Of a stretch of DNA of 64,000 nt, positions 1 through 9,449 are shown piece by piece; the stretch's first letter is position 1; every line of letters begins with the position of its first letter. A model generated the notes under the pieces. That model was given only the letters and a program-made list of their open reading frames with translations, was not told the DNA's origin and did no database searches. The DNA is from Bicyclus anynana (lineage: Eukaryota; Arthropoda; Insecta; Lepidoptera; Nymphalidae), in assembly GCF_947172395.1 (NCBI RefSeq), contig NC_069084.1:5891107-5955106 (forward strand), given 5' to 3'. Made by a program: the position numbers and the translations under genes.

Positions 1-49
1 TCCAGTCCTTCGAGAGTGGTGGTATGACCAAGAGAAATAGAGACTTCTA

Positions 50-238
50 TGCTAATAATATAAAGAGGTAAAGTTCGTGTGGTTGTAGGAGGTAATCTCT
101 AGATCTACTGGATCGATTTGGAAAATTGTTTTACCAATAGAAAGCTACGTTATTTGCGAGTGTCATAGGCTATGTTTGATCCCCATATTCACACGAGAAC
201 GGGAACTACGTAAATGAAAGCGCCGGGCGTCATATAGC
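50..238 (+). repeat. Helitron-like repeat, subfamily B (degenerate)
   Basis: ctaataatataaagagg..., a gatctactggatcgattt core and a tail ending gccgggcgtcat. Diverged copy of the 57871-58062 repeat. Confidence 0.6.
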
Positions 239-599
239 GGAATTTCTGCGTCTTTTAGAAATTTTGTATTATCTCCGAAACTATTTAAGTAATTAACATA
301 CTGTAAAGGGCAAATCTTATCTCCATGATATCCTTGTGATTATTAAATAATTTATTTTAATAAGGATTAAAGTTTAGTTGTATAAATAATGACGTAAACC
401 TAAGTATATAAAATTAATAATTTTTAAAACACAAAAAGTACTATATCTGCTAATATATAGAAGATAGATATATGGTGTCGCGGACTTTTTTGTAGAACTT
501 TTAAAGATACATAAAGCCTCCATACATTAATTTCAATTTTACACAATAGTTAAGGCAGCGCATGCGAATAAGTCTGTTTAAGAGGATTTTCAGTCCGAC

Positions 600-812
600 C
601 TGTATGACAAAAACTGTGATAACTCGGCTAATATATATGATACCAATATAAAATATAGCCTATAGCACTCCCCGATAATGTAGCATTCTACTGGTGAAAG
701 AATTTTTAAAATCGGACCAGTAGTTCCGAAGATTACCCCATTTAAAAAATGTGACAAACTTACAAACTTACAAACTTTACCTCTTTATAATATTAGTATA
801 GATATAGATATA
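600..812 (-). repeat. Helitron-like repeat, subfamily B
   Basis: Reverse-strand copy with gaaagaatttttaaaatcgg and the terminal ctttataatattagtatag. Confidence 0.65.
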
Positions 813-934
813 GATTTATGACGAATGCTAGACTGTTTTTTTGTTAGAATAAAATCTTTTTAACGAAAAAAATCAACCGACTTCAAAATCACAAAAATAA
901 ACTAAAAAGCGTAAAATAGCATCGTATGTGCTTT

Positions 935-1104
935 CTTCAGATCACTTTGAAAGCGGTGCCAACCAGTGGCGAATTAGTCAAAGCCGTTTCTTAAAAGTTA
1001 AAGTACCACAGGAAGGAACTGTCTGATAATCCTAAAACTTCATGATTATAACGGCTTGAATTAATGCATTACTGTGTAGGCACCGCCTTTAAAGTGATCA
1101 GAAG
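935..1104. mobile_element. MITE-like element with 26-bp inverted ends
   Basis: Left arm 935-960 (cttcagatcactttgaaagc...) is inverted at 1079-1104 with two mismatches. A shorter relative with ggcggtgcc...ggcatagcaccgcc lies at 25909-25966. Confidence 0.65.
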
Positions 1105-1823
1105 GGTATAATGTCATCAGAATGGCAAACACTTGTTATTAATTTTGATCAGTTACCAATAAATTATTAGTGTACATAAAATCACGTGACTTAATATTCG
1201 AACTCTATTACGAAGAGCTCTTATTTATGTCTTATAATGTTTTTTTAAGAAATACCAGATCTCTGTTTTATAGTCCGGCAGATAGATTTAGTCGACAAGC
1301 TAACTATCACATCACTAAAATGCATTAGTGTGCAATGGTTCGGGTTAGAAGCAAATAAGTGCAGTGAGGCCGAGAGCAAACAAAGTGGAAGCAATGCTTA
1401 GCTCTCTATTAAATTGCTGATAGGTAGGTAAGTCAAAATCGTGAAGGTTATTTATAAAAGTTACATATTATAACATAGCCCTTAGTATTGGTTATCAATA
1501 TCTCATATAAAGTATTCGCCAACCAATAAAAAGTATGCCCAACGTTATTTTTTTAAAACATACTGGAAAAAATAAGTACATAAAGCAAAGCTCACAAAAT
1601 TGGGAAAGAAATCGGTTTATTTAAAAGAATAACAAAATAAAATATTTAAAATTGAAGGTGATTAAGGAGTTTTTTCAAAGATAACAAAAATCATTGAAAC
1701 CTATTCAAGACCCATCAATAAAAACGACGTTATTCAGTTTTCCTACATCAAGAAGATACGTATCATATATTAGTGTTAATCATGTTAAACAAAATACTAG
1801 CAAATATATTTCATCAATATTTA
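1105..1823. other. no feature recognised
   Basis: AT-rich unique-looking DNA; no ORF, repeat boundary or RNA gene seen. The same applies to 241-599 and 2060-2500. Confidence 0.5.
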
Positions 1824-2056
1824 TCATCATTATCAACCCATATCCGGTTCATTGCTGAACTCGAGTCTCCATTTAGAATGAGAGGGGTTAGGCCAGTAGT
1901 CCACCACGCTGGCCCAATGCGGATTGGCAGACTTCACACTTATGTGATATTTAATTTTTTTAAATGCACTCAACTGAAAAGTTGAAGGTGCATGCCCCGG
2001 ACCGGATTCGAACCCACACCCTCCGAAATTGGAGGGCGAGGTCGTATCCACTATAT
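1824..2056 (-). repeat. SINE-1 (tRNA-derived), internally deleted
   Basis: Reverse copy; B box ggattcgaacccacac. The middle (the ttaattctc block) is missing. Confidence 0.7.
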
Positions 2057-2501
2057 CTACTTTTTAAATATATTAAATGTGTATTAAACAGAGCGCTCTT
2101 TTGAAAATTTAATAACGACTCATTATGATTCTAAGTGGAGACGCTGTCAGCTTTAATTTAACTTTAGAACATAATAGAGTTTATCTTTGGCCTTAATGTA
2201 ATGAGAGTTTGGTTAGGCCTCGATCTTTTCTGGTCTGGCTGGCTGGCTGGATTTTTCAGCTTTATCCTGTTGACCTACTCATTAATACTAATCTAGATTC
2301 TCCAGCTTTTATAAAAGACTTCGCAGCTCATTAAGGGGACCAAGGAGCTGTTTTAGGTTAGAATATATTTAGGTCAGTGATTTTAATATCGTCTATCTAG
2401 TCTTTGAACTAAGTTGTAATTTGTTTTATGCCTACGTCATTATAATATGGCCTAGCGAACCAGCAAAAGCTTTCGTTATTATGGATAATATATATTAAAC
2501 A

Positions 2502-2692
2502 CTAGCGAATGCTCGCGACTTAGTCCGCGTGGAATTTAGTTTTTCTAACAAATCTCTCGGGAACCATGGATTTTCCGGGATAAAAGTAGCCTATGAATAG
2601 CCTAATCCAGAATAAAATCTATTTCCATACCAAATTTCAGCCAGATTGCTTCAGTAGTAGCGGCGTTAAAGAATAACAAACATCCAAACAAA
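2502..2692 (-). repeat. Helitron-like repeat, subfamily A (LEP1-type)
   Basis: CTAGcgaatgctcgcgactt start on the + strand, then aaccatggattttccggga. Truncated at its far end. Confidence 0.68.
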
Positions 2693-2699
2693 GTAAGTA

Positions 2700-4286
2700 C
2701 TTGTCGAAATAATTATCGAATATAATTATCTAATTATATAAAATAAAAAAGAGGAATCACAACAGCCAAGCAATAAACTAAAGGTGTACACATTATTGTA
2801 TAAAGTAAAGCGTTTCGAAACATCATCTAAAAACAACTTGAATTATCAAACGAATCAAAAAACAGTTGTTCTTGTTTTTTTAACTGACCAACTGCTCTTT
2901 AGGTCATTGTCATGCTCTTATTACTCGACGATGGTATAAAGAAACGATTTTTATGTAACTACGTTGAATCTGTCAAAGTAGACTTGCTTCATGAAATACG
3001 GGTAAGATATAATAAGGAATTTAAAAGGTCCATTATTAGGTTCGGTTAGACCATACCCAGTCAATATGTAACCTACCAAAGGTATACTTTATTTTACAGC
3101 CGTTGCGTTGGTGTATAGGATTTATGACGGTATGGGTAATTTAGAGGGTATAAGTGCTTTATTTTATGAGCTTTTTGAGTTAAAGCGTTTTACTTGTTTG
3201 TTTCTTGCGTACTCAGTGTAAGGGAACAATTTTCGCGTATATCGTTTCGTGAGTTTGAAACTTTGCAATATACTTTCGTGAACGAGGAACTTCGTAATCT
3301 ACCAAAAGTGAACTTCGCAAAGCTACGACTTTAGTAAAAGGAGATTAACTTTTAAAAGAACAGTTTGCGGATGATGGGTACGTGATATTTGCTGTAATAC
3401 TAGGTTTATGCCTGCGGCTTTTTTGCTTTAATGTGTATTAAATCAATCAACTTATAATTTAGATGGCGTTGTAGATCAAGTTGCATCAAAAGTCAAAGTT
3501 ATTTTTTGTCCTTCGGGTAGGTACATCGTTTTTTCCTCATTGGTAAAAATGTTGCTTTTCCTGTAGCAACATTCTGATATACTAACTAAATAAACCAAAT
3601 TAATTAACTAGATAGGTATATAGTAATTAATTCAATATTTTAGTTCACACTATTACAAGAATCAAGTTTAAAAGAAGTTTCAAGTTCATAACAACTAACA
3701 CTTATAAAACTGCTAAGTGCAGCCGAGCAAAATCGAACTAGGTAACTCCAGTAAAAAACTGTTACGACGCAGTTCTTTTACAATATTGTCTATAAGAAAA
3801 ACTACCATTACAGATCGATTTTATAGCTTTAAATTGGAGCACAATGATTGAGAGCAATTAACGTTTGCGGTTTACTTATTTCAGTAAATATCTCTATTAA
3901 AATTTTTGATGCAACTTGATCATTCTTGTAAAGTAGTTCAATCGCGTCACACGTCCTAAGTCTACTTTCAATATAAATAATAAGTGCTTTACATCCCTTT
4001 GTTTGTTTTTTTTTTTGTAGTGAGTTTGTTCGCTATAACAGACGTATATGAAGCTTAGTTATCACAAGTGCACCTTTTGCTACTTGGGCAATCGCAGAAG
4101 ATGGAAGCACTGTTGAATGTCTTTCTAAAGGCATATCTTGTTGAACTCGGATCTAGGCATCGAAGAAGTGTTGGGACTAGATAGACGATAGTATTTGTGA
4201 ATTGAGTCAGTCTTGACGCCTCTGTAGTTGCTGTTATAATCCATGTCCGAGTCACGAAAGATATAAAGGATTTAATTGCTTTAACA
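2700..4286. other. upstream region of the GMC gene
   Basis: AT-rich, without a repeat or ORF I can name. It probably contains the promoter and 5' UTR; no confident TATA box or initiator was picked. Confidence 0.4.
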
Positions 4287-4853
4287 ATGGACTCAAGGTT
4301 AATATGGACTCCACGAAATATAAGTGACATTTGTAAAGATCAACGAGCTCCATTGACGTCATGTTCATCTACTGGTCTTGTATATTTAGCCTTACTAATA
4401 CGTCTGTTTGGTGGTGTAACATACAGTGTGTCGTATCCTAAAAAGAATCCGTATGATAAATATAGTAATAAGGTTTCTAATCTAGCATTTAGTAATGAAG
4501 AAACTGAGTATAACAATCCAGTGAAACCTTACAATCTTAATTTTGACTATCAGTTTTTACAAGGGAACCATTACAAACAATCAAGAAGAAAGCGCAACCA
4601 TCAGGAATATTTGTATGATACTATCATTCAACATCCTCCATCATCAAGTTATAATGAACTTCATCCACCTGATACTAATTATAATATTCTTAAAGAAGAT
4701 TTAAATAAAGCACCAGTGATAATAGAAAAGAAAAAGAAAAAATCTAAACGAAAATGTAGAAGAAAAAAGGATGAATATGACTTCATTATAGTTGGCGCAG
4801 GATCCGCAGGCTGCGTTGTTGCCAACCGATTATCAGAAATTAAGAAATGGAAA
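4287..4853 (+). CDS. GMC oxidoreductase exon 1
   Basis: 189 codons, ending at a gtaagt donor. It carries the start codon, the hydrophobic segment, the atypical linker with its basic run (about residues 148-161) and the start of the FAD-binding Rossmann fold (DFIIVGAGSAG). The 5' UTR probably lies in 4080-4286, but no promoter element was recognised. Confidence 0.9.
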
Positions 4854-7800
4854 GTAAGTTTTAAATTATTAAAGTTGCTTGCTTAGACGTTAGTTACTCA
4901 CTATTCAGTAGCCCGCTGTTAACATTTAGTTTTTTATTTACACACTAGCGGACGCCCGCGACTTTGTCCGCGTGAAACTCGATGAAAACTTTCAACTACC
5001 CCTACCCCTACTCAATTAATTAGAATATTTTATGGTTCTATCTTTTTAGTTTAGGCAGCGTACGTAAAATAAGTAACTTTTCTGGTTGATTTTTTACATC
5101 TTGTGTCTTAAAAACCCAAATAACTTACGGGACCCTATTTATTTCAAAATAAAATTTAGCCTATGTTACTTGTGGATAATGTAGCTTACGAATGGTGAAA
5201 GAATTTTTAACATCGGTCCAGTAGTTTTTGAGCCTATTCATTACAATCAAACAAACAAACAAACAAACAAACAAACAAACAAACAAACAAACAAACAAAC
5301 ATACAAACAAAGTTTTCCTCTTTATAATATATATATAATATATATAGTTATTAGTATATTTACACATAATTATTATGTGTGTTGCACATATTATACCCAA
5401 TGAAGTTTCTAATAGTTATAAACGTCATATTATATTTTATCTTATACCATCATGTGTGATATTCATATTTTATAGATTTGCAAATTTTGATGTCGTCTCG
5501 GTTTTGATGACTCAGCCCCTGGGCTTAATTTCAATTTAGTTTATTTTTATCATATTTTCTAAATTTATCTGACATGGAGTTAAATTTTGTAAATATATTT
5601 TACCAGTTTATCGGAAAAAATGTACGACAGAAACAACTCTGTAAAACGCTTGACAAGAATTTAAAAATGCTCACTTTCTGTTTTAAGGTACTTCTGATAG
5701 AGGCTGGTCCTGAAGAACCTGATGTCACTATGGTGCCATCAATGGCTACAGCGCTTAAAGGCTCAAACATCGACTGGAACTTTAGAACTCAACCAGAGAA
5801 ACTAACGTGTAGATCAGCCAGAGGGCAAAGTTGTTCATGGACAAGGTACTATAAACAATCTACTAACGTGTTTATCATTTAATTGTGATGAATTACAATA
5901 CATTACTAAATTATTATTTTTATTTTTAATTTAAAATAATAATTATATTTTAAAAGTTAATTTACACGTAACGTCTTTAGATTCTAATATTCGAATCAGT
6001 AATAATAAATACGCTATTGGAATTTATAGAACTTTTTAGATAACTCAATTTAATATAGCAATATGAAATCCATATATTTATCAGATTAGATGGTACGTAT
6101 ACTAGTATATTGTGATAATCTTAAAGAAGATTGTAAAAATTCTGATAAAATTTTGAAAAGTCCTGGTTTTAAAATGTAAATAGGTGACGAAACAAAAAAT
6201 TCTAAATCGTACATCTTAGTGACACTGTTTTGTAAGGGACCTACTTGTTACCTATGTTAGCAAGCTAGTCCCTCAAAACTCTATAAGACAGAAGTAGCGA
6301 ATTGTTTTTAATAAAAAGTGATAAAAACATCTACTCTTCTCTACTTTTTGATCTTTCTCTTATAATAATCATCCAAGACAAATTTTTCAGTGGTAAAACA
6401 ATGGGTGGTTCCAGTTCTGTCAACTTCTTGGTTTACATGCGGGGAAACAGGCTCGATTATGACAATTGGGCACGACTGGGTAACCACGGCTGGAGTTATA
6501 ACGAGGTACCCAAATATATACGTCTAGAATTATTTTTTTATTCATATTATTAAAATTTGCACCATTCAACTTTTCACGTTAACATTTCAGGTACTTCCTT
6601 ATTTTAAGAAATCTGAAAACCACCGAGACATTGGAACTTCTCACAAATACTATCATGGAGTTGGCGGACCACTTAACGTAGAGAGATATTCTTATACTGA
6701 TATAAACACAATTATGTTAGTGGATGCATTCAAAGAAAAAGGAGTGGCATTAAGTGATTTAATAGCACCAGACAATTTTGGAACAAATATAGCTTTTTCT
6801 ACTTCTAAAGATGGCCAAAGGTGGTCTACAAATGTTGCATTTATTAAACCAATACGCAACAAACGTACAAATTTAAATATAATAATGAATGCTCATGTCA
6901 CTAAAATAATCATAGATAAAGCAACAAAAATAGCTCGTGGAGTAAAATATATGAAGAACGGAAAGATTTATCAAGCATATGCTAGAAAAGAAGTTATTAT
7001 TAGTAGTGGTGGAATCAATTCTCCAAAATTACTTATGGTTTCTGGTATTGGACCTAAGGAGCATCTAGAAAATTTAAATATAGCAGTTTTAGCTAATTTA
7101 CCCGTTGGCAAAAATTTACAGGATCATGCATCTACAGATGCACTTATTATATCACTGTCAAATAAAACTGCAACATCTGTTACGTCTCAACAATTGTTAA
7201 ATGAAGTTAAGAAATACAAAAAACAACACCCAAAAACTGGACCGTTAGCATCTACTAGCATCCTGTCAAGTGTCGCGTTTATAAAAACTAAGTATGCCGA
7301 TGAACATGCACCAGACATACAATTTCATTTCGATGCAAGAAATGTTAAAGAGTTTTACTCAGATCCCACAACTTATTTGGGAACCAGCATTTTCCCATTT
7401 TCGTTCTACGATGGCCTTGCAGCTAGACCAATTTTATTAGTACCTAAGAGCAGAGGGCACATTTTGCTGAACTATACGGACCCAGTTTATAGTCAACCGT
7501 TGATTTATCCGGGATTTTTCACAAATAAAATCGATGTAGATGTACTGGTGGAAGCGATGCGATTTGTTGTAAGTTTAGAAGAAACTGAAATATTTAAAAC
7601 TCATGGTGCTAGATTTGTCAGAAAACCAGTACAAGGCTGTACAGATTATGAGTGGGGGACATATGATTATTTCTTTTGTCTACTTATACAATATACCACT
7701 ACTATTTATCATCCTTCGGGCACATGTAAGATGGGACCTGTGTGGGATAAAGACGCAGTTGTAGATCCAAGATTACGTGTGCATGGCATCAAAAATCTTA

Positions 7801-7931
7801 GAGTAGTCGATGCGTCAATAATGCCTGTCATAATAAGAGGAAACACAAACGCACCAACCATAATGATCGCTGAGAAAGCTTCAGATATAATAAAAGAAGA
7901 TTGGTTAGAGCACAAAATAAACATTGAATAA
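4287..7931 (+). CDS. GMC-family FAD oxidoreductase (glucose dehydrogenase-like), 4 exons
   Basis: Exons 4287-4853, 5688-5845, 6391-6505 and 6591-7931 join in phase through GT..AG introns into 726 residues. GMC enzymes are flavoproteins that oxidise alcohols or sugars; insect members are often secreted. Seen in order: an N-terminal region with a hydrophobic stretch at about residues 29-47 (signal or anchor); a low-complexity polar linker at about 50-160 ending in a Lys/Arg-rich run; the ADP-binding motif GAGSAG at 170-175; LLIEAGPEE; the GMC signature region GGSSSVNFLVYMRGNR; a GINSPKLLMVSGIGP-type second signature; and the C-terminal domain with HPSGTCKMG (His654) and GNTNAPT (Asn700 as likely catalytic partner). 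The start ATG has A at -3 and G at +4. Family members are usually about 600-660 residues; the excess is the linker. Substrate cannot be told. No break is seen. Confidence 0.93.
4945..5340 (-). repeat. Helitron-like composite (A tip, B body) in GMC intron 1
   Basis: Begins CTAGcggacgcccgcgactt, then ttcaactacccctaccccta, then a subfamily B-type body and a (CAAA)n tract. Subfamilies A and B are joined in one unit. Confidence 0.65.
5243..5305. repeat. (CAAA)n microsatellite
   Basis: About 14 units with one caat and one cata interruption; it makes a false VCLF-repeat reading frame on the - strand. Confidence 0.9.
5688..5845 (+). CDS. GMC oxidoreductase exon 2
   Basis: 158 nt between a T-rich tract with ttttaag and a gtacta donor; it ends in phase 2. 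It encodes VLLIEAGPEEPD, IDWNFRTQPE and a CSWT segment, as expected directly after the Rossmann fold. Upstream open codons in the same frame are intronic. Confidence 0.88.
6391..6505 (+). CDS. GMC oxidoreductase exon 3
   Basis: 115 nt between atttttcag and a gtaccc donor. It completes the codon split with exon 2 and encodes GKTMGGSSSVNFLVYMRGNR and LDYDNWARLGNHGWSY, the core GMC signature. Intron 3 is only 85 bp (6506-6590). Confidence 0.9.
6591..7931 (+). CDS. GMC oxidoreductase exon 4 (last)
   Basis: 446 codons plus stop after a catttcag acceptor. It holds most of the substrate domain and the GMC C-terminal domain, including the catalytic HPSGTCKMG and the GNTNAPTIMIAEK motif. The stop codon TAA overlaps an AATAAA hexamer. 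Confidence 0.92.
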   Translation, partial: VLPYFKKSENHRDIGTSHKYYHGVGGPLNVERYSYTDINTIMLVDAFKEKGVALSDLIAPDNFGTNIAFSTSKDGQRWSTNVAFIKPIRNKRTNLNIIMNAHVTKIIIDKATKIARGVKYMKNGKIYQAYARKEVIISSGGINSPKLLMVSGIGPKEHLENLNIAVLANLPVGKNLQDHASTDALIISLSNKTATSVTSQQLLNEVKKYKKQHPKTGPLASTSILSSVAFIKTKYADEHAPDIQFHFDARNVKEFYSDPTTYLGTSIFPFSFYDGLAARPILLVPKSRGHILLNYTDPVYSQPLIYPGFFTNKIDVDVLVEAMRFVVSLEETEIFKTHGARFVRKPVQGCTDYEWGTYDYFFCLLIQYTTTIYHPSGTCKMGPVWDKDAVVDPRLRVHGIKNLRVVDASIMPVIIRGNTNAPTIMIAEKASDIIKEDWLEHKINIE

Positions 7932-7932
7932 A
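7927..7932 (+). promoter_or_regulatory. possible poly(A) signal overlapping the GMC stop codon
   Basis: AATAAA spans the TAA stop (7929-7931) of the GMC gene and is followed by a T/AT-rich tract at 7937-7970. A canonical hexamer overlapping the stop would give an extremely short 3' UTR. The next AATAAA is at 8133-8138. Confidence 0.4.
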
Positions 7933-8203
7933 AGGTTATATTTTAATATATTTATGTTTTTGAGTTAAATTTATCATCATTATCAGCCAATTTTAATGGC
8001 TGTAGTCAGGCCTGTGAGAATGTTGTACGGTGATAATGCTTTTACTCTTATGACGACCACCATAAAATGTTAATGCTAATAACCGGGACCGAACCCAACA
8101 CCAAACTGAGAATTTTAACTCAGAATCTCCGGAATAAAGAAATCCTCAATATTTCTTGGCTCGACATAGGATTATAAAGTAAATATTTTAGATTTTTGAT
8201 TTT

Positions 8204-8393
8204 GATTATATTATAAAGCTGAAGAATTTGTTTGTTTGAACGCGCTAATCTCAGGAACTACTGGTCTGATTTGAAAAATTCTTTCAGTGTTAAATAGCCC
8301 ATTTATCGAGGATATTATAGGCTATATATTATCCTCGTTTTCCAACGGGAACGGGAACCACGCCGGTGAAACCGCGCAGCGTCAGCCAGTATT
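8204..8393 (+). repeat. Helitron-like repeat, subfamily B
   Basis: attataaagctgaag start, ttgaaaaattctttcagtgt core, end gaaaccgcgcagcgtcagcc. It lies 270 bp downstream of the GMC gene. Confidence 0.7.
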
Positions 8394-8399
8394 ATATAA

Positions 8400-8815
8400 A
8401 TCATATTTTATTTCAGTACACACGAGTATACCACATCACACATCTCTATTATATTTTCAATACTTTCAATTAGTTCTATGAACCACTTACAAGTTACGTT
8501 GAAAACGAATACTTGGCAAAAAATTACAAATAATGACTGGCAAAATATTTTAATTCCTGTCCGATCGGGATGCGTGACTGGCAAATCGATGGAATCACTT
8601 ATGTATTCCTTCCGTGATGGGCGATGATCGGTTTATTATACGATACGAGTACCCTGCGTACATTTTTTACGGCCTTTCTGGAGCATGGATGTGTTCTTCC
8701 TTGCGAAGTTCCATGGTCGACATCAGGTTGGCTAATGCTCAATTTATGCCTTAGATTAAAACACAATGGCTAGAATTAGTTGTACTATCATCCAATAATG
8801 TATAGTTTTATGTGC
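8400..8815. other. no feature recognised
   Basis: Low-complexity to unique DNA between the Helitron-like copy and the SINE; gactggcaaa occurs three times in 8510-8585. Confidence 0.45.
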
Positions 8816-8818
8816 CAA

Positions 8819-8850
8819 CTAGCGGACGCCCGCGACTTCGTCCTCGTGAA
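8819..8850 (-). repeat. Helitron-like subfamily A 3' tip fused to a SINE
   Basis: CTAGcggacgcccgcgactt with its terminal hairpin, then an abrupt switch to SINE-1 sequence. Confidence 0.6.
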
Positions 8851-9069
8851 TTTTAAGAAATTAAATATCACGTGTCTCAAACGGTGAAGGAAAACATCGT
8901 GAGGAAACCTGCTTACCAGAGAATTTTCTTAATTCTCTGCGTGTGTGAAGTCTGTTCAATCCGCATTGGGCCAGTTTGGTGGACTAAGTACTAACCCCTT
9001 TCATTCTGAGAGGAGACTCGAGCTCAGCAATGAGCCAAATATGGGTTGATAATGATGATGATGATGATT
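8851..9069 (+). repeat. SINE-1, 5' truncated
   Basis: From attttaagaaattaaatatc to ggttgataatgatgatgatg. The tRNA head is replaced by a Helitron tip. Confidence 0.75.
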
Positions 9070-9210
9070 TTTGCGAAACTTAAATCGTTTACGCAGCGCA
9101 CGCAGCGTAAGCTCTCAATAGGAAAAAAAACCTCGATTTTGAAACATGACGTGATGATTACTATTCTTAGTAAAAAATCAATTATTATTATTACTGTCAA
9201 CAAAAAGCAG

Positions 9211-9411
9211 TGTTTGTTGTCGGACTTGATCTTCGTGGTTTTTGTTAATTAAAAGGCCTTTTGGTATTGAAAGCGTGTATTGCGTTGTAATGGAAGATGG
9301 CACAAGTGAATGACAATGTAAAATATTCGCAGGTAGGTAGACAAATGATATGATGCAATAAAGTAAACGCCTGTCCAAATTATTGTCTTAGGTAACATTG
9401 CGGCGTTGACA
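9211..9411 (-). repeat. BEL element 3' LTR (201 bp)
   Basis: Direct repeat of 15645-15856. It lacks 11 bp (ccggcaattat) present there, a loss flanked by short direct repeats (aattat). Confidence 0.93.
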
Positions 9412-9424
9412 TCCTCCCCCGCGT
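9412..9424 (-). other. BEL element polypurine tract
   Basis: On the - strand this reads GCGGGGGAGGA directly against the 3' LTR, the position and composition expected for the plus-strand primer. Confidence 0.75.
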
Positions 9425-9449
9425 AGAAAGGCTTGTCTTTCTACAAACA

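Noticed and set aside
5161..5400. Open frame with VCLFVCLF repeats on the - strand
   Set aside because: It is translation of the (CAAA)n microsatellite in a GMC intron.
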